In this document: piece by piece, positions 35,501-48,600 of the stretch
Position numbering within the stretch: the stretch's first letter is position 1
Layout of the letters: every line of letters starts with the position of its first letter
Assembly (NCBI RefSeq): GCF_040115645.1
Contig: NC_089569.1
Location: 310,001 to 374,000 of the forward strand
DNA from: Euwallacea fornicatus
Lineage: Eukaryota > Arthropoda > Insecta > Coleoptera > Curculionidae
DNA length: 64,000 nucleotides
Direction: 5' to 3'
Position numbers and translations under genes: made by a program
The notes under the pieces: generated by a model
Databases searched by the model: none
Seen by the model: only the letters and a program-made list of their open reading frames with translations
Told to the model about the DNA's origin: nothing

Positions 35501-38500
35501 CCTTTTTCAAATATTAATCGAATACTTGATTTCGGTGGTTTCATAAAGTTACTTCCTTCCTAATGTTGGAAAAAATGGAAACGAAGGACCGAAATTTTGA
35601 AAATTTTCGGTGGAGAAAACATTAACGGTTGTTAAAAATATTTCCTGATTACTGAATATAAAAAAATAGCAGCAACATTCCGATCCCCGACAATCTGAAG
35701 TAGTTGATTTACAGTCCAAAGGGGGAAAGAATTTTAAAGCGCAAGAAATTTACATGTGAATAGGACGCTTTCCATGGGACAATGAACGGGAAAATTTGCT
35801 TCTACTTGCCACCACAAAACTGTATATAACTTTGGTGCAAGCCATTTGTAAGGCAATAAGGAAAATTTGATAAGAAAATTGCACATACAAATAGAGGTCT
35901 GCGGCTTATGGTACTAATCTTTAAGCACTCTTTATGATTTATGAGATGACGGCTAATTTCCAACCTTAATTACATATATTTCTCACCCATACGAGGACCC
36001 GTTGTTCGACCATACAGGCATTCAAGTCCCTTATTCTCCCATCTTTACAAACAGCCCCAATATTTTATTAAACCAAAACGAAATTCCTTATATCGCCGTC
36101 ACGTGATAATTTGCCTCGTCTACAATAGATGACGTATGACATCATTAGACCGATGTCACATCGGCAATTGTCGCGTCCGCGATTTATGTCCGAACCTTTT
36201 TATTGTGAACGAGGCCTTATTGTATGTTCAGCACGGATGGCCATCAAATAGGTGGTAATTTTTGGTAGCGGGAACACCACAATAGCCACGATGATTTAAG
36301 GGGGTGTTATGTGTGGAATTCGCGAAATATGTCTTGGGATTTCGGGGCTATTTGAGTTTTATTAATAGCACGAGAAACCTTTGCAGTGACTTCAACATGT
36401 AAGTCAGATGGTAACAGAAGTTAACGTCCTCCTCATTTGGAAGATTCCAACAAAATTCATCAGAGCAAGCTTAGATTGAAGAAAGACTTGAAGGATTGGG
36501 GGCTACTTAAAAGTTACGAGAGAAGTGTAGCCTGTCAATTTATCTTTATCGCTCATACTTCTCAACTTTTTGTCCGTCAGGTAGCCGACCACACCATCAA
36601 CCCATTAAAAATATGTAGCTGCGGTGGTCCTTGCCTAATTCAGATTTTTTAGTTTTATCGCTCTAATCACAGCATCCCTCCAAACCCTCTCAGATCTTTC
36701 TCTTTTTTATGGTAGAAGTCGCTACAGCCGGCCACCGTTATTAATCAAAATTTGAATAGTACTTTATTGGACAAGCATATAATGATGGCCATCATCCCCG
36801 ATGGAGAAATTTGCATTACTACTGACTTATAATACCTCATGCTATACCTCAAAAAATAAATTTGGAACCCGAAAGTGTGTTTTTTTTGTTGTGTTGAACA
36901 ACCTGGCTCGATTAAATTTCCTCTTTAGAGTCCAGCAAATTGTTCGTAGCACGATAAACAACAGTCGATATCTGGAATAACGCAGATCGATTAGATCTTT
37001 GAAAATAGCGTTTGATCCATGACGGGGGGCAATATCATTGGTCTCTTACGAATCCTAGTTTTCCAATGATTAATGCTCATACGGCCGGAATCATTAGGGA
37101 ATAATGTAGTAGTGGGCCGTCAAGCGAGCTCGATCGCGTGACTCATGTAACAATCGAATACTAATATTTCTCCGTCAATTAAAAGATTACAAAGGTCAAT
37201 TTGACGTGCCTGCCTAATACATTTCATTGCTTAGGAATCTGTATAATCACCGCTATTTCGAGGAGATTGACACTGTTTTTCCCGTTAATTCGTGGGAGAA
37301 ATACTTGAGATCCAGGAAATTCCTCTAATCCTAACGATTGTCGCAAGAGATTACACTCCCATGTGGAGGAACGTTCCACACATTGCATCATGGGCGAACA
37401 CGGAATTCTAAGTCAGGCCGTTACCAGTTTCGTACCTTTCGGCATTCATCAGACAGTCGTACGCAAATAGCCTCGTATAAGGTGTCGCTGAGAAGAAGAA
37501 AAATCGAAACAACTGCTCCGAGGTGATTGAACTGAAAGTGTTTTTCGCAAAAACTGGCAGTTTGCAGTGCAAGGGGAGGCTTCGCCGTTCGAGTAAGTGC
37601 TACTTCCAAATCTCTGAATTACCTTCTAGAACACAGGAAATTGCTAAAAATGTTTTTGCATTACACTATTGAATAGATAGTGCGAAGCTAAGATAGTTAT
37701 ATGCAAACTGCTATTCTCTATCTCATACAATTTGCAATGGACTCTATGATTTAAAATAATGTTGAAGGAGATATAGAACATGCTTTGCACATAAAAATAT
37801 TTAAGAACGCGCTTTTTTAAGACGCCCCTGTAATTCTAACAAATTCGGATCATTGATTTCTACAACTAGTGTATTTAACTTTTCTGCCTCTAGTCCTAAT
37901 AATAAAAAAGACATCGACCCTTGCCTCATTGTTGATCCACCTCGCATATACATAATTTCCTCTATTAACGATTTGAAGTATTATCTACCCCGTTTTCCAA
38001 CATCAAAAACCTAAAATATCTGAACTATGCTATATGAAAAATCGGTAGTCTTTTCTACATCAACTTCATTCAACTGCTTCATGAGACGGTTTACAACTGT
38101 TGGCGGATTGATTGGTGTCCGCGAGTCAAAACCCGCAGCAGCTTTCTTAACAATAACACTAAAGGGGTATACGACAAGGATTGAAAATTAGAATTTAAGA
38201 TTTCTGTCAATATTTGAATCCAATTTTCCTAATGGAACATTAACTCTGATTACTTTATTATCTGATGGATTTAATCCCTGGACTAATAATAGGGACGGGT
38301 TTCCATTCGAAGTTCTCGATGAAGACGGCGCGATCTTTGGGAAAATTACGTCTTTTACTGTGACTGAACTGATTTCAAATTCATATTTCCCACCCGTGTG
38401 CTGTATTTGCGGTGAAACATAAGAACGAATGATATATTTTTCTTTGGCTTTAAACCAGACGAAAAACGGAAATAATGCAAAAAAAGACAAATCTTATTAA

Positions 38501-41500
38501 ATTTGTAACGAGGGGGCAAACAAACACCCCGACATCCTTTAACCCTTTATCTCGGCCGTTTGAAAGAAATATGACAGGGGGGTAAAAACCGGCGTGGCGA
38601 GAAAAAAGCACGAGCCAAAGACAAATGAATGACGATCGCCGATTAAGAAAAACAAACGACGGACGGGGCGATTAGAAAAAGGCGAAGGATGTAACCCTTT
38701 TTGGGATTACAGTGACGTTCGTCTAACGAATTAATTCTTATGCATGTCGTTCCTCGTTTGTCTAACCGGCCACTCGACTAATAAACAATAATTCGTATTT
38801 TCTTAAATCTTACAACAACGTCTGCGATGCGAATGAAGTTTTATCTAAATATTAAGCTTTGAGGACTATTGGAAAAAAATGCTAGTGTCCGACGTCACTG
38901 TTTTGAAGGTTTTAATGCGGAGATGAATAGATGAAAATGTCGGCGATGGATGAGGGCATTAAGGGCTGCTGATTAAATTCACTCGGTATCGGTGTTCAGC
39001 CATTTTTGCCATTTTTTACTTTGATAACGCCTAATGGCCTTCCTTCGCAGGAAAGGGTTGTTTTTAGAGGGACAATAGATCTTATTAGCAATCCCACTGA
39101 GGTGAGGACAGTCTTATTCTAATTAATACGATATACGGAGAGATTGAGAAAATTAGAAATCGGTTGTAGCGTTCCTCGAATGCCATACCGAGTGGCCCAC
39201 TCACAATGCAGGAGTTGATTGCATCGGAGGTATTGTGGTGAACGGTTTTTTACTTCGGGATTTCAAAGAAGCTTTTGCGCAACACTGCGTCGCACAATTT
39301 CTAATATACGATAATGTTGGCACCATGAAGCCCAGATCGTAGAAATGCCGCACCCTTTTCGTGGCATAAACCACTTTAAACATTTTTGAAACCAAAGAAT
39401 TACACGGGCAAATTGTTGAGTAATGGCGCGTGCGCAATTTATTCGATAATATATTGTCCTCCTTCGGATCGGGCTTTTTTTTTCAAAAAATAAAAATGCA
39501 TTCAGATGGTTTCCGGGCAGCAAACCCTCAGACATGATTTTCGGCACATTGAACCTTATCATTTTTAAAGCTGCAGGTGAAGCCTCCACTGTCGAAACGA
39601 TAACACACGAAGCGGTCCTTTAAAGAAACGACTATAAATTCTTCCAGCACCCTGTGTAAGATTCACTATTTTTAAAATGTAATCCAAGTGACTTGGGGGC
39701 CAGATCGTTCGCACCGCAAGTTATAAACATCTTTAATTGCTTGGACGCTATCGACTCCAGCGCTGACACTAGGTCACCCTGTATCCTGTTTGGGACCAGT
39801 CGTGAAAAATTGGTAATATTTGAAGAGTTGTATTGTGTATCGCCAAATAAAGAAACCTTAAGCATAATATATTTTACTTGGATTAAGCTAGCCACAGAGG
39901 ACTTCCGCTATTCCAGTCATTTACAATAGATCAAACCAACGAGTTAGGAGGGCCAGAGAATAGCGAAATTGGACTCTCATCACGTAAAAATACGAAACAT
40001 TTTCATACCAATGGGAGTTGCGACTTAACCGCACCCTAATGGGATAAAAATTTTGAATCCCTTCACGTCCTTCACTTCGATTAGCAAAAATCGTGGCATT
40101 TTGCTCTCCAATCTCTAAAGCTGGAAACTCGTATTATTGTCTTCCCAATAAAGTCCAGCTCAAATATAAATTGGCCACATCTATAACCCCGGTATTTATT
40201 TATTTTGGCTGTTAATCCATGTTGTCGGAGACATATCGTCAGTCTTTTGGGTCTTAATTAAAGAATCGGTATGAAGCAGGGGCAATTTGATATTGTCTCT
40301 TTGCAATTATCAACTATGCTACGTCGCAAAGTTATGACCTTTCCATTAGGATTAAATTGAGAGAGACTGATGAAATTAATCGGCTCCAAGCATCCGACCA
40401 CATAATTATTTATATCTACCAACGCGAGAATGAAGACATATTGAAGTAAAGGTGGAGACCTAACCGAATAATACAGAAAAATTGAACGAATTGCGTTGGA
40501 AGCCTCGGAGGTCATTTTTTAGATTTTCCTTTGAGGATGCTCGAGATGGATGTGATGGCGTGCAGGAACCTAGATGGATTGATATTGGACGTAATGGAAA
40601 TCGCGGTTATTTCTCATGAGTGGCGATACGCACGATCCAAATTCTTCAACAGAACGAGAAATTTCTGAATTTATCGGCGGTTAGAACCTTACGAAGATGG
40701 TGTCGCACTCCCATAGCAATGGAAGTGGCGGTCGTCACGTGGGGGGACCGCCGGATGGGTCGATAGTGGACCCAATGGAAATCGAAGTTATTTCGCACGA
40801 GTACCGATGCGCACGATTAAAGTTCTCGAACAGAACGACGTATTCTCGAATTTCTCGGCAGCTAGAACCTAAAACAACAAGTGATACATTTGTATAACGA
40901 CGTAAATGGCAGTGTTCACGTGGCAGCGTAGAGGATGCGAACTGGACGGATAAATATGGGACGTAATGAAAATTGGGATTATTCTCACAAAGGGGAAGTA
41001 GTCGTACGCATAATTGAGATTCTTCAACAAGACCAAACATTTTTGGTATGCCTCAACAGTTAAATCTAATAGAACAACTAACATTTGCATAGCGTTCGAA
41101 ATGGCAATCTTCCTTTTCCATGCAGGAACATAAATAACACACATCCGAATTTGTCTTGATCAGCGTTACGGAGTTATTTTCAACTTGAAAAATCGTCAAT
41201 TTATGCCCGCCCAAATGCGATGCCATTTTTCTGATTTATGATTTATTTGCATTAAGATGATAGGGCATATGAGGACAAGTGACAGCGCTGTAACGCAGAT
41301 ATTAATGTTCATATCATCGTTACATTTACTTTCGAGCCGTTAAAGGCTTTCGGACCAAAGTCTTTCCGCGATCGTAATTCACGGAATAATGAAGAGGAAC
41401 AGGGACTACCCCCGAAGAACACAATGGAAAACAGTAAAATTATCCACAACTCCGCTTAGCGGGACGCCCCACAATAATCTTGAAGATATTCTTGAATGGA

Positions 41501-44500
41501 ATAACTTGCAGATAACCATCCTAACGCGAAAATTCGAATAGAACCGCGGTAATAATTGCTTCCTGCATGTCACCTCAAGATTTCAACAAAAGACGGCAAG
41601 GCGATATTTCATTTCCACTGAAAACCAGAGCAGACTAGAACGGAGTTCGCAGATCCGCATCCTGCCTTCGAGGAAGTCCTGCTTCGAGCTAATTTCTGAA
41701 GTTATACTTCACGGATCGCGAAGTATAAGTTCCATTTATCACTACTCGAAGTGGTGCTGAAATTTGCAAAAAAAAAAATCAATTTGTAGCAGTCCAGGGA
41801 TCGGTGGAGAAACACAACGATTGGTACTAAGCCAAGTCCTTCTCCGAGCTAATTTCTGAAATGATACCTCGCGAATCACGAAGTACAAATCCGATTCATC
41901 ACTACTTCGAATGGGGCCGAAATCTGCGCAGAAACTCTACTTACGGTAGTGGTCACAATTGTGGCAACTTTTGAAACTTTTAAATAAAATGCATTCAAAT
42001 GAAATGTCAACAATTCCCATAAGAAACTGTCAAAACGCATTTTTTCAATACCGGACGAAAATATGACAACTCTCGGTATTTTAAAATTTCACTTGATCTG
42101 CAGACTTGTGTGTTTAAAGACGCTTTACATTCTAATTATTATTATATCGACGAATTCCATTATGGGTCGAGGTAAAACGATCTCATTAGAGATCAGGAAA
42201 ATTATCATTGAGCGGTGTAAAAGTGGCGAGCGGCAAAGCGAAATTGTAAAGAGTTTGGACGTGCCTAAGTCAATTGTATCTCGAATTACTTACAAATTCA
42301 GACAAACTGGAAGTGAAGCAGCTGCAAAAAATTCAGGACGCACCGGGAAAACTACAAAAAGAACTGATAAATGGATAATTCGAATGAGTCAAAAAAATCC
42401 ATTTCTATCGTCCACTCGTATGAAATCGCCTTTAAAGGAAACGGGCCTAGCTCGTGTCAGTTCCAAGATCATAAGATGCAGATTAGTGGAAAATGGATTA
42501 TTTGGTAGGCGACCAGCGGAAAAACCATTGCTGTCTAAGAAGAACAACTTCAGTTTGCGCAGAATCACCAACGCTGGACATCTGAACAGTGGAAATTGGT
42601 AGTTTTCAGCGACGAGTCCAAATTTAACTTATACAAACGCGATGGCCCATCATACGTCAGACGACCCAAAGGCGCGAGGTTGCAAAAGAAGTTCGTTTTA
42701 CCAACCGTAAAACACGGAGGAGGTTCGATTGTGGTTTGGGGTTGTTTCTCTGGTTTTGGTATGGGTCCGCTTCACGAAATAGAAGGTCGCACGGATCGGT
42801 CCACGTACCGAGATATCCTCAGGAATCATTTACAACCATATCTTGAAGAAGCCGTGCCACTAAGAAGCATTTTCCAACGAGATAATGACCCCAAGCGTAA
42901 ATCGAAACTTGTTTCAGAATGGTTTAGAGAGGAAAGGATAGAAGTTCTTGCTTGGCCGTCGCGATCTCCCGATCTCGACCCCATAGAAAATTTGTGGGAT
43001 TATGTGGATAATAAAATTCGGAATAATGCATATTCCAATCTACAGGATTTATTTCAGGCACCTCAAGAAGCCTGGAAGGGTGTTGACAACAATTACATCG
43101 ACAATTTAATGAAGTCAATGCCGCGAAGACGTGCAGAAGTTATTCAATTTTAACCGCTACTGTATATCTGTTGAGACGTCAATAAAGACATATGATAAAC
43201 ACCACTAAGTTCTTCGGCTTATTCTATCAGAAAAATATTTCGAGTTGCAACACGAAATGGTTTGCAAGCGCACCTTCCCTACTTGACACAAAAAAATGGA
43301 ATATGGATCACTTATACACTTTTTTTGGTAATTTTGAATTTATGCTACTGCCGGGGTGACAGCACCTAATTCTTGACCCGAACTTTTCATTTTTTAAACG
43401 AGACACGCCATATTTTTGGACACTTGGATCCAGCATTAAGTACGAAAAATAACAAGCATTTAGTGCCGTAACCTGCTTTTGTTTTCAATTCTAATGATGG
43501 AAAAACACTAAATGTGAATATGCTTGTTACCCTTTTATCCTACACGAGACTTATTCTGAACCACGCTGTTGCTCCATTCTTCAGTATGCAGCTTGCTGCG
43601 ACATCGGTCCTCGTGGAACTTACATAAAATGCTATTGTAAGGAGGTGAAGTCTTTTTTGTACACATGTTAAACTTGAATTTTAATCCTTCATCAAGCACT
43701 TAAACTTGGCTGATGTAGAATCCCAGAAGCTTTAAAATGTTTCATTTGTTATTTATCAGCAATGATCTTCATGATAAAATTGGCAGAATTCAACATTCGC
43801 AAAATCCTTAAACTATATGATGTAGAGACGCGTAGGAAAAGGTCTTTGTTTTAGACCGCACTCTATCCTGAATGTTTTCAAAATATCAAGGAAAAAGGCC
43901 AAAGTGATATTTCTCTCGGTGCCATGACACTGTGGCTTCACTCCCATATGGAAGGAAACAGTTTGAATGGTCATTAATTCGGTTGACATCCATATTGTTC
44001 CAGGATTCTAAGAACCGAACGAAAATTGGAAACATGAATCGTCACTAAAGGCGTGTAAAGATCAAAATTAGCGGGGACATTTAAAACTTCTTAAGACCCT
44101 GCCATGTATCGTGAAACACCTTTTCGTTTAATATTCGTCAAAGCGAGGCAGTTAAATAAGCACACAGCCTCATAAAGAAAAAAATGCTGCATTCACGAAA
44201 TCCGTGCACTTTCGTCACCTGCGTTCTATAGCCCAGATTTGTAAGCAAATTGACTTAATCTATGGAAAATTTGCTGCGAATTTTCCTTTAAATAAGGCAA
44301 ATTTTACCGGATTTTCTTCAGCAACATTTTCCTAGAAATTTATTAGTCTGCACCTGACGAGCGAGGGAGGGCGGCGTGACGGCTTTCGCTTCGCAATCAA
44401 AAAGCGAAAAAAGGCGTAAATTTAGCGTTCTCAAAGGTTCGGATTGCATTAAAATGCAGAAAAAGCCTTCTTTTTCCATTAGGGATCGTACAGTGCAGCC

Positions 44501-45609
44501 GTCCAGTAATGATTTCTCGTCCTCCTCTTCATAATTTATTGCTTAATATGCTCCCCACGATAGTGGCGATACGGAATACGCGACTTATCCCCATTCAAAA
44601 AAACAAAAGATCCCGTTAAAAAAACGAAAAAGCACCCTTTTGTCTCGGAGGCCACTTGGATGTTAATTAACTCTATAAATTCCGCGGCCGCCCGCGTTTC
44701 CGATTTTCGATCGGGGCGGCAAAAACAAAAGATTAACGCCAACGAAACAAAAGACGGCAGCGCTACGAAGGCGAACAACAATTGAAAGAATCGCAACAAT
44801 GGCGATTTGCATGCGGACAATTGAGAATCGGAATTCATTAAAGATTTTTATATCTTCATTTCCGTGATTCGGGTGTTTACGCCGTTGTTGGCCACGGGGG
44901 TGGATGAGGCTCCGGCTTATTTTCTCTTGCTTTTTGGGTTATCTGCCGTTTAGGTACTGCCACTTAATCCGAGACATTACGGGTTTTTAGTATCACCTTC
45001 GGAGGTTGTGCGTAAACTCCTAATTTGCACCAATAAACATATACATCGGATTAAGAGCGCCTCTTAACAAGATAATAGGATTTCCTCCGAAAAGCAATTT
45101 TCATCGGTTTTGCCGACGTATACGATAAAAATCTTCGAAAAAAGAGCGCCGGAAAAGCCGCGTCGCTTCGCTTGTTTTTATTGAAAAATTATTCAATTAT
45201 AAAGTTTTTAAACAGATTGGAAATCATATGCTTCGATGAACGCTCAAATTTCCCTCGTTCTCTTGATGCGAACGACTTCCGGGAGTTACTTTTTAGCTTT
45301 GATCATACATGAAGGAGGCCGAAAAAAATATAGTTGAATCGTCAGCAGTGAGACCGTAAGATTTTCTCTTAGACCCATGGCCGTGAAAGGACCATTCGCC
45401 GTGGCGGTACAGTGAATTTTCGCCTTCCACACGATTTGTATGAAAATGAATTACTTTTCTCCACCTCGCTAAAAGGTTTGCGTTAGCGGTCACAGCGAAC
45501 AAATACCAACAGAACAATGTATTTGTTACATATTCTCATTGAGAGCTCTTTGAACTTTCTAAGCTTTCCTCCAACCTGCGAAATGTTTTTAACCAATTAT
45601 TTCCGTTTT

Positions 45610-45640
<31 letters not shown>

Positions 45641-48600
45641 ATTAAGATTATAGTGCCTCAACTACTTCTACTGTCTGTTAATTCTACTTCTACTCTACTA
45701 ACACTCAACATACGGTTTACAAAACGTTTTTAGTACAGGCACATTTCAAGTAGACATAAAGATTACATTTAGATGGAGTTAAAAAGATCGATTGACTTCA
45801 GGAATTCTATGGTTGTTCTCTGGTCCACTGTGGAGTGCAAGTTCTTGTGCAGTTCATCTTTAATTTGGAAGGAGGTCCTATTGGCACCATACACTGGACA
45901 CTTCGTGACGATATGATCGACTGCCAGCAAGACATTGCACCTATCGCATTTTGGCGGAGACGTCCTTTCCATTAGATGACCATGAGTTGGTCTTGTATGT
46001 CCTATCCTTAGTCTTCTTATGGCCGCAGTGTACTTTCTGTTTAGTTGAAGTTGTTTAAATGGGAGCAGAGATGGTTCAATTCGTGACAGTTTCGTGTTGG
46101 ATAGATTCCAGAGATTTTGCCACTTACCTTCAATAAATGCTTTAAAATATTTGCTTACGTCCTTCGTTGGGTAAAAATGTTGCTCTATTTTTATTTTTAA
46201 TTGCTTTTTAAAACCGATATTCAATGGTGATTTACGTAATCAGCACTTGCGGCCGTCGCCACGTGTGACGCCGCTGGATTTCCCCCTCTTGGAACACCCA
46301 AAGGACGAACCATCCAAGGAATGGTACCGCGGTACTTGAGCACGCAAGCCCGCTCCAGTGCAGAAAAGTAGCTACGACACACTTTGTCGCACCAGCATTG
46401 ACTCGATAAAATTCGATTGGCATAAAACGGGGAAGGAAATGTTGTTTATAGTCGACGTCCATTTTGAGATGCCGATCCTTAAGGTTGCGTTCCTCCGGCA
46501 CAGAATAGCAGGGAAACCAAGCAAATGTAAAAAGATTCCATTCACGTGACGTATGTTCTTAAATTAAGCAAACATATGGACTCAATAAGTCGCCTCTCGG
46601 ATACCCCGAAGCCATTCCCGAATCAGCCAAGAAGAAAACTAGAAACACTGGCAATAAGCTATATCGGGAGATCCCCGAGGAATGCAGAAAAATGACCAGG
46701 ACTCTCGTGGGATAACACAAATATACGGTGATAGTTTGCCCGGAAAATAATCAGTTTTATGTGGCTAGTTCTTTTGCTGATGCTAAAGTTGTGACAGAAC
46801 ATTATTGATGCACCATTATTGGGTGTTTTCGTGCGCACCTCCATAAACGTTAATGTGAAAATTGTGATTGAACCCAATCGATGCTTTATCATTGGCTATT
46901 ACCGCACGTGTAGGAGCGTTCGCTAATGCGAAAGTTGTGAAAGAACCTTATTGATGCCCCATTATTGCGTTTTTTTCGCGCGTATGCAGATGTTTTCCCC
47001 TTTTTTCCATGGGGAGGAATTTCTTAAATTTGTCACATATCACCCTCTTCTCGACGCCCTGGGTGCACTTACGCGTTATTTATAGTCGGATAATGTCGAT
47101 TTTTCTACGCTTTCGAAAAGTCTCGGAACGTCGTGGGAACAGTAAAATACTGCGTTATGTTTTTTAGAAATAATTCATAACGTCGTATTTTATTCAATTC
47201 TATGTATATTCCCCTGTTTATCGCTACCGTTTAAACATGTTTTACCTTGGAATCTCAATTAAAAAATAAAAATAAGCCGAGCATAATAAAAATGATATTC
47301 CATCATAAACAATTTGGATAATCACCTTGAAGCAAATTAACTAAAAAAAAATAACAAAAAGGGGCATAGATCTCACTAATCTTCCCCCTTAAATTTCACC
47401 CCGTAAAAACGTCGGCGAGCATATTAATTGAATGGCCGTACATTTTTCTGTAAGACGACAGGCGAGCCGACGTGTTTTAATGTTAATCCACCGTTCCACC
47501 CCCCTCGAGCACGCCTCTTGGGATTTAAATATTTTCCGCTGTTTTTTCTTCATTGATTTAATTTCTAATGAGGTTCTCTCATTTATTTCCGCCAAATAAA
47601 ATGTGGAACTGAACACGCTCCCCGTGAACACCCAAATACGAAATCGTCGTACTTCGTACGTGGATCGATGCAATACCACAGTCACTCTTCCGATCTCGGC
47701 CTCATGGCGTATATTCTCTGACTGCGACGTGACGATATTCGAATTAAAAAAAATTGAAATTGAAATTAATGGAAACACTCAATAAGGAGAAGGAGCTTTG
47801 CTAGCGCGATAATTTATATGCAAACGACGACATCGGAGTATTGAATTTTTTCCTTCCATTCCGTTGGAAACAATCTTCCTAGGCGATTTAATGGGAAAAA
47901 CCGGATGGCAAAGGCATGTATTTGTCAGCCTGATGGTTTTTGAAGTTAGGGACACGCACGTAATAGGCAAAAGCTTCGAGTTCAGAGCGTTCAAATGTAT
48001 CAAGTACGGCCCTCGTTACCACACAACCCCTCAAATATCAGTTTCATAATTTCTCTTACGTGCTCATTACAAGAACAATACCGAAACGCGACCATCTTAC
48101 AAGACGTTCGGAAAATTAATCGGCGACCCTTGCGGGCCACCCTCTAAACCCCAAAATGTCCTTCTCTATTACATTTTAGGACAGATTAATATCTATGGTA
48201 AGCTAAATATTCCAAAATGTAATGTGAACGGTTTACACACGTTAATAAAAAGTAAGCTCGTATCATTCCCCCCGTCACGCATATCAGAGTATTAGCGCCC
48301 CACCCCTAAATCAAACTCAATGAATTTTCTTTTCGGTTCATGTCATCTAAGTAATTAGACATGTTTATGCATGTGCTGCCGTGCCAGCATGGCCATCACT
48401 AAAAATTAAATATGGCAACAGATTAGTAATTCCTATTAATGGCAAATGGACACTCCCTCGATTAATTTTACATACCTTTGTGACAAATTTCCCTCGGCAT
48501 GTTTATTCATTATTTCCATATGGATATCCATTAAGTATGTTATTGAACGGGCCTCAGCGGTGGAGGATAACGATAAAAAATATTTAATTAGTTTATGGCC

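Larger units (their letters stand above)
45605..46235 (-). mobile_element. 5'-truncated non-LTR retrotransposon (LINE) with TAAA-type tail
   Basis: The minus strand holds the last part of a LINE ORF2, a 3' UTR of about 130 bp, and a tail of repeated AATA/TAAA units (plus strand TTTA run, about 45609-45638). Sequence upstream of about 46235 shows no LINE coding similarity, so the element is 5'-truncated, as is usual for LINE insertions. Confidence 0.75.

Noticed and set aside
39201..39895. Cluster of minus-strand frames of 78-108 codons
   Set aside because: Several overlapping frames with no domain; flanking CCCTGTA motifs point to repeat-derived sequence, but no inverted partner was found, so no element is called.
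40735..41144. Minus-strand frames of 101 and 91 codons as genes
   Set aside because: They run across the diverged tandem repeat units and are explained by the repeat.
45608..45640. TTTA run considered as telomeric or satellite repeat
   Set aside because: Its position right after the LINE 3' UTR explains it as the retrotransposon tail.
46232..46501. 89-codon minus-strand frame upstream of the LINE fragment considered as more LINE coding sequence
   Set aside because: It shows no RT or RNase H motif and is in a different frame with a stop before the LINE part.
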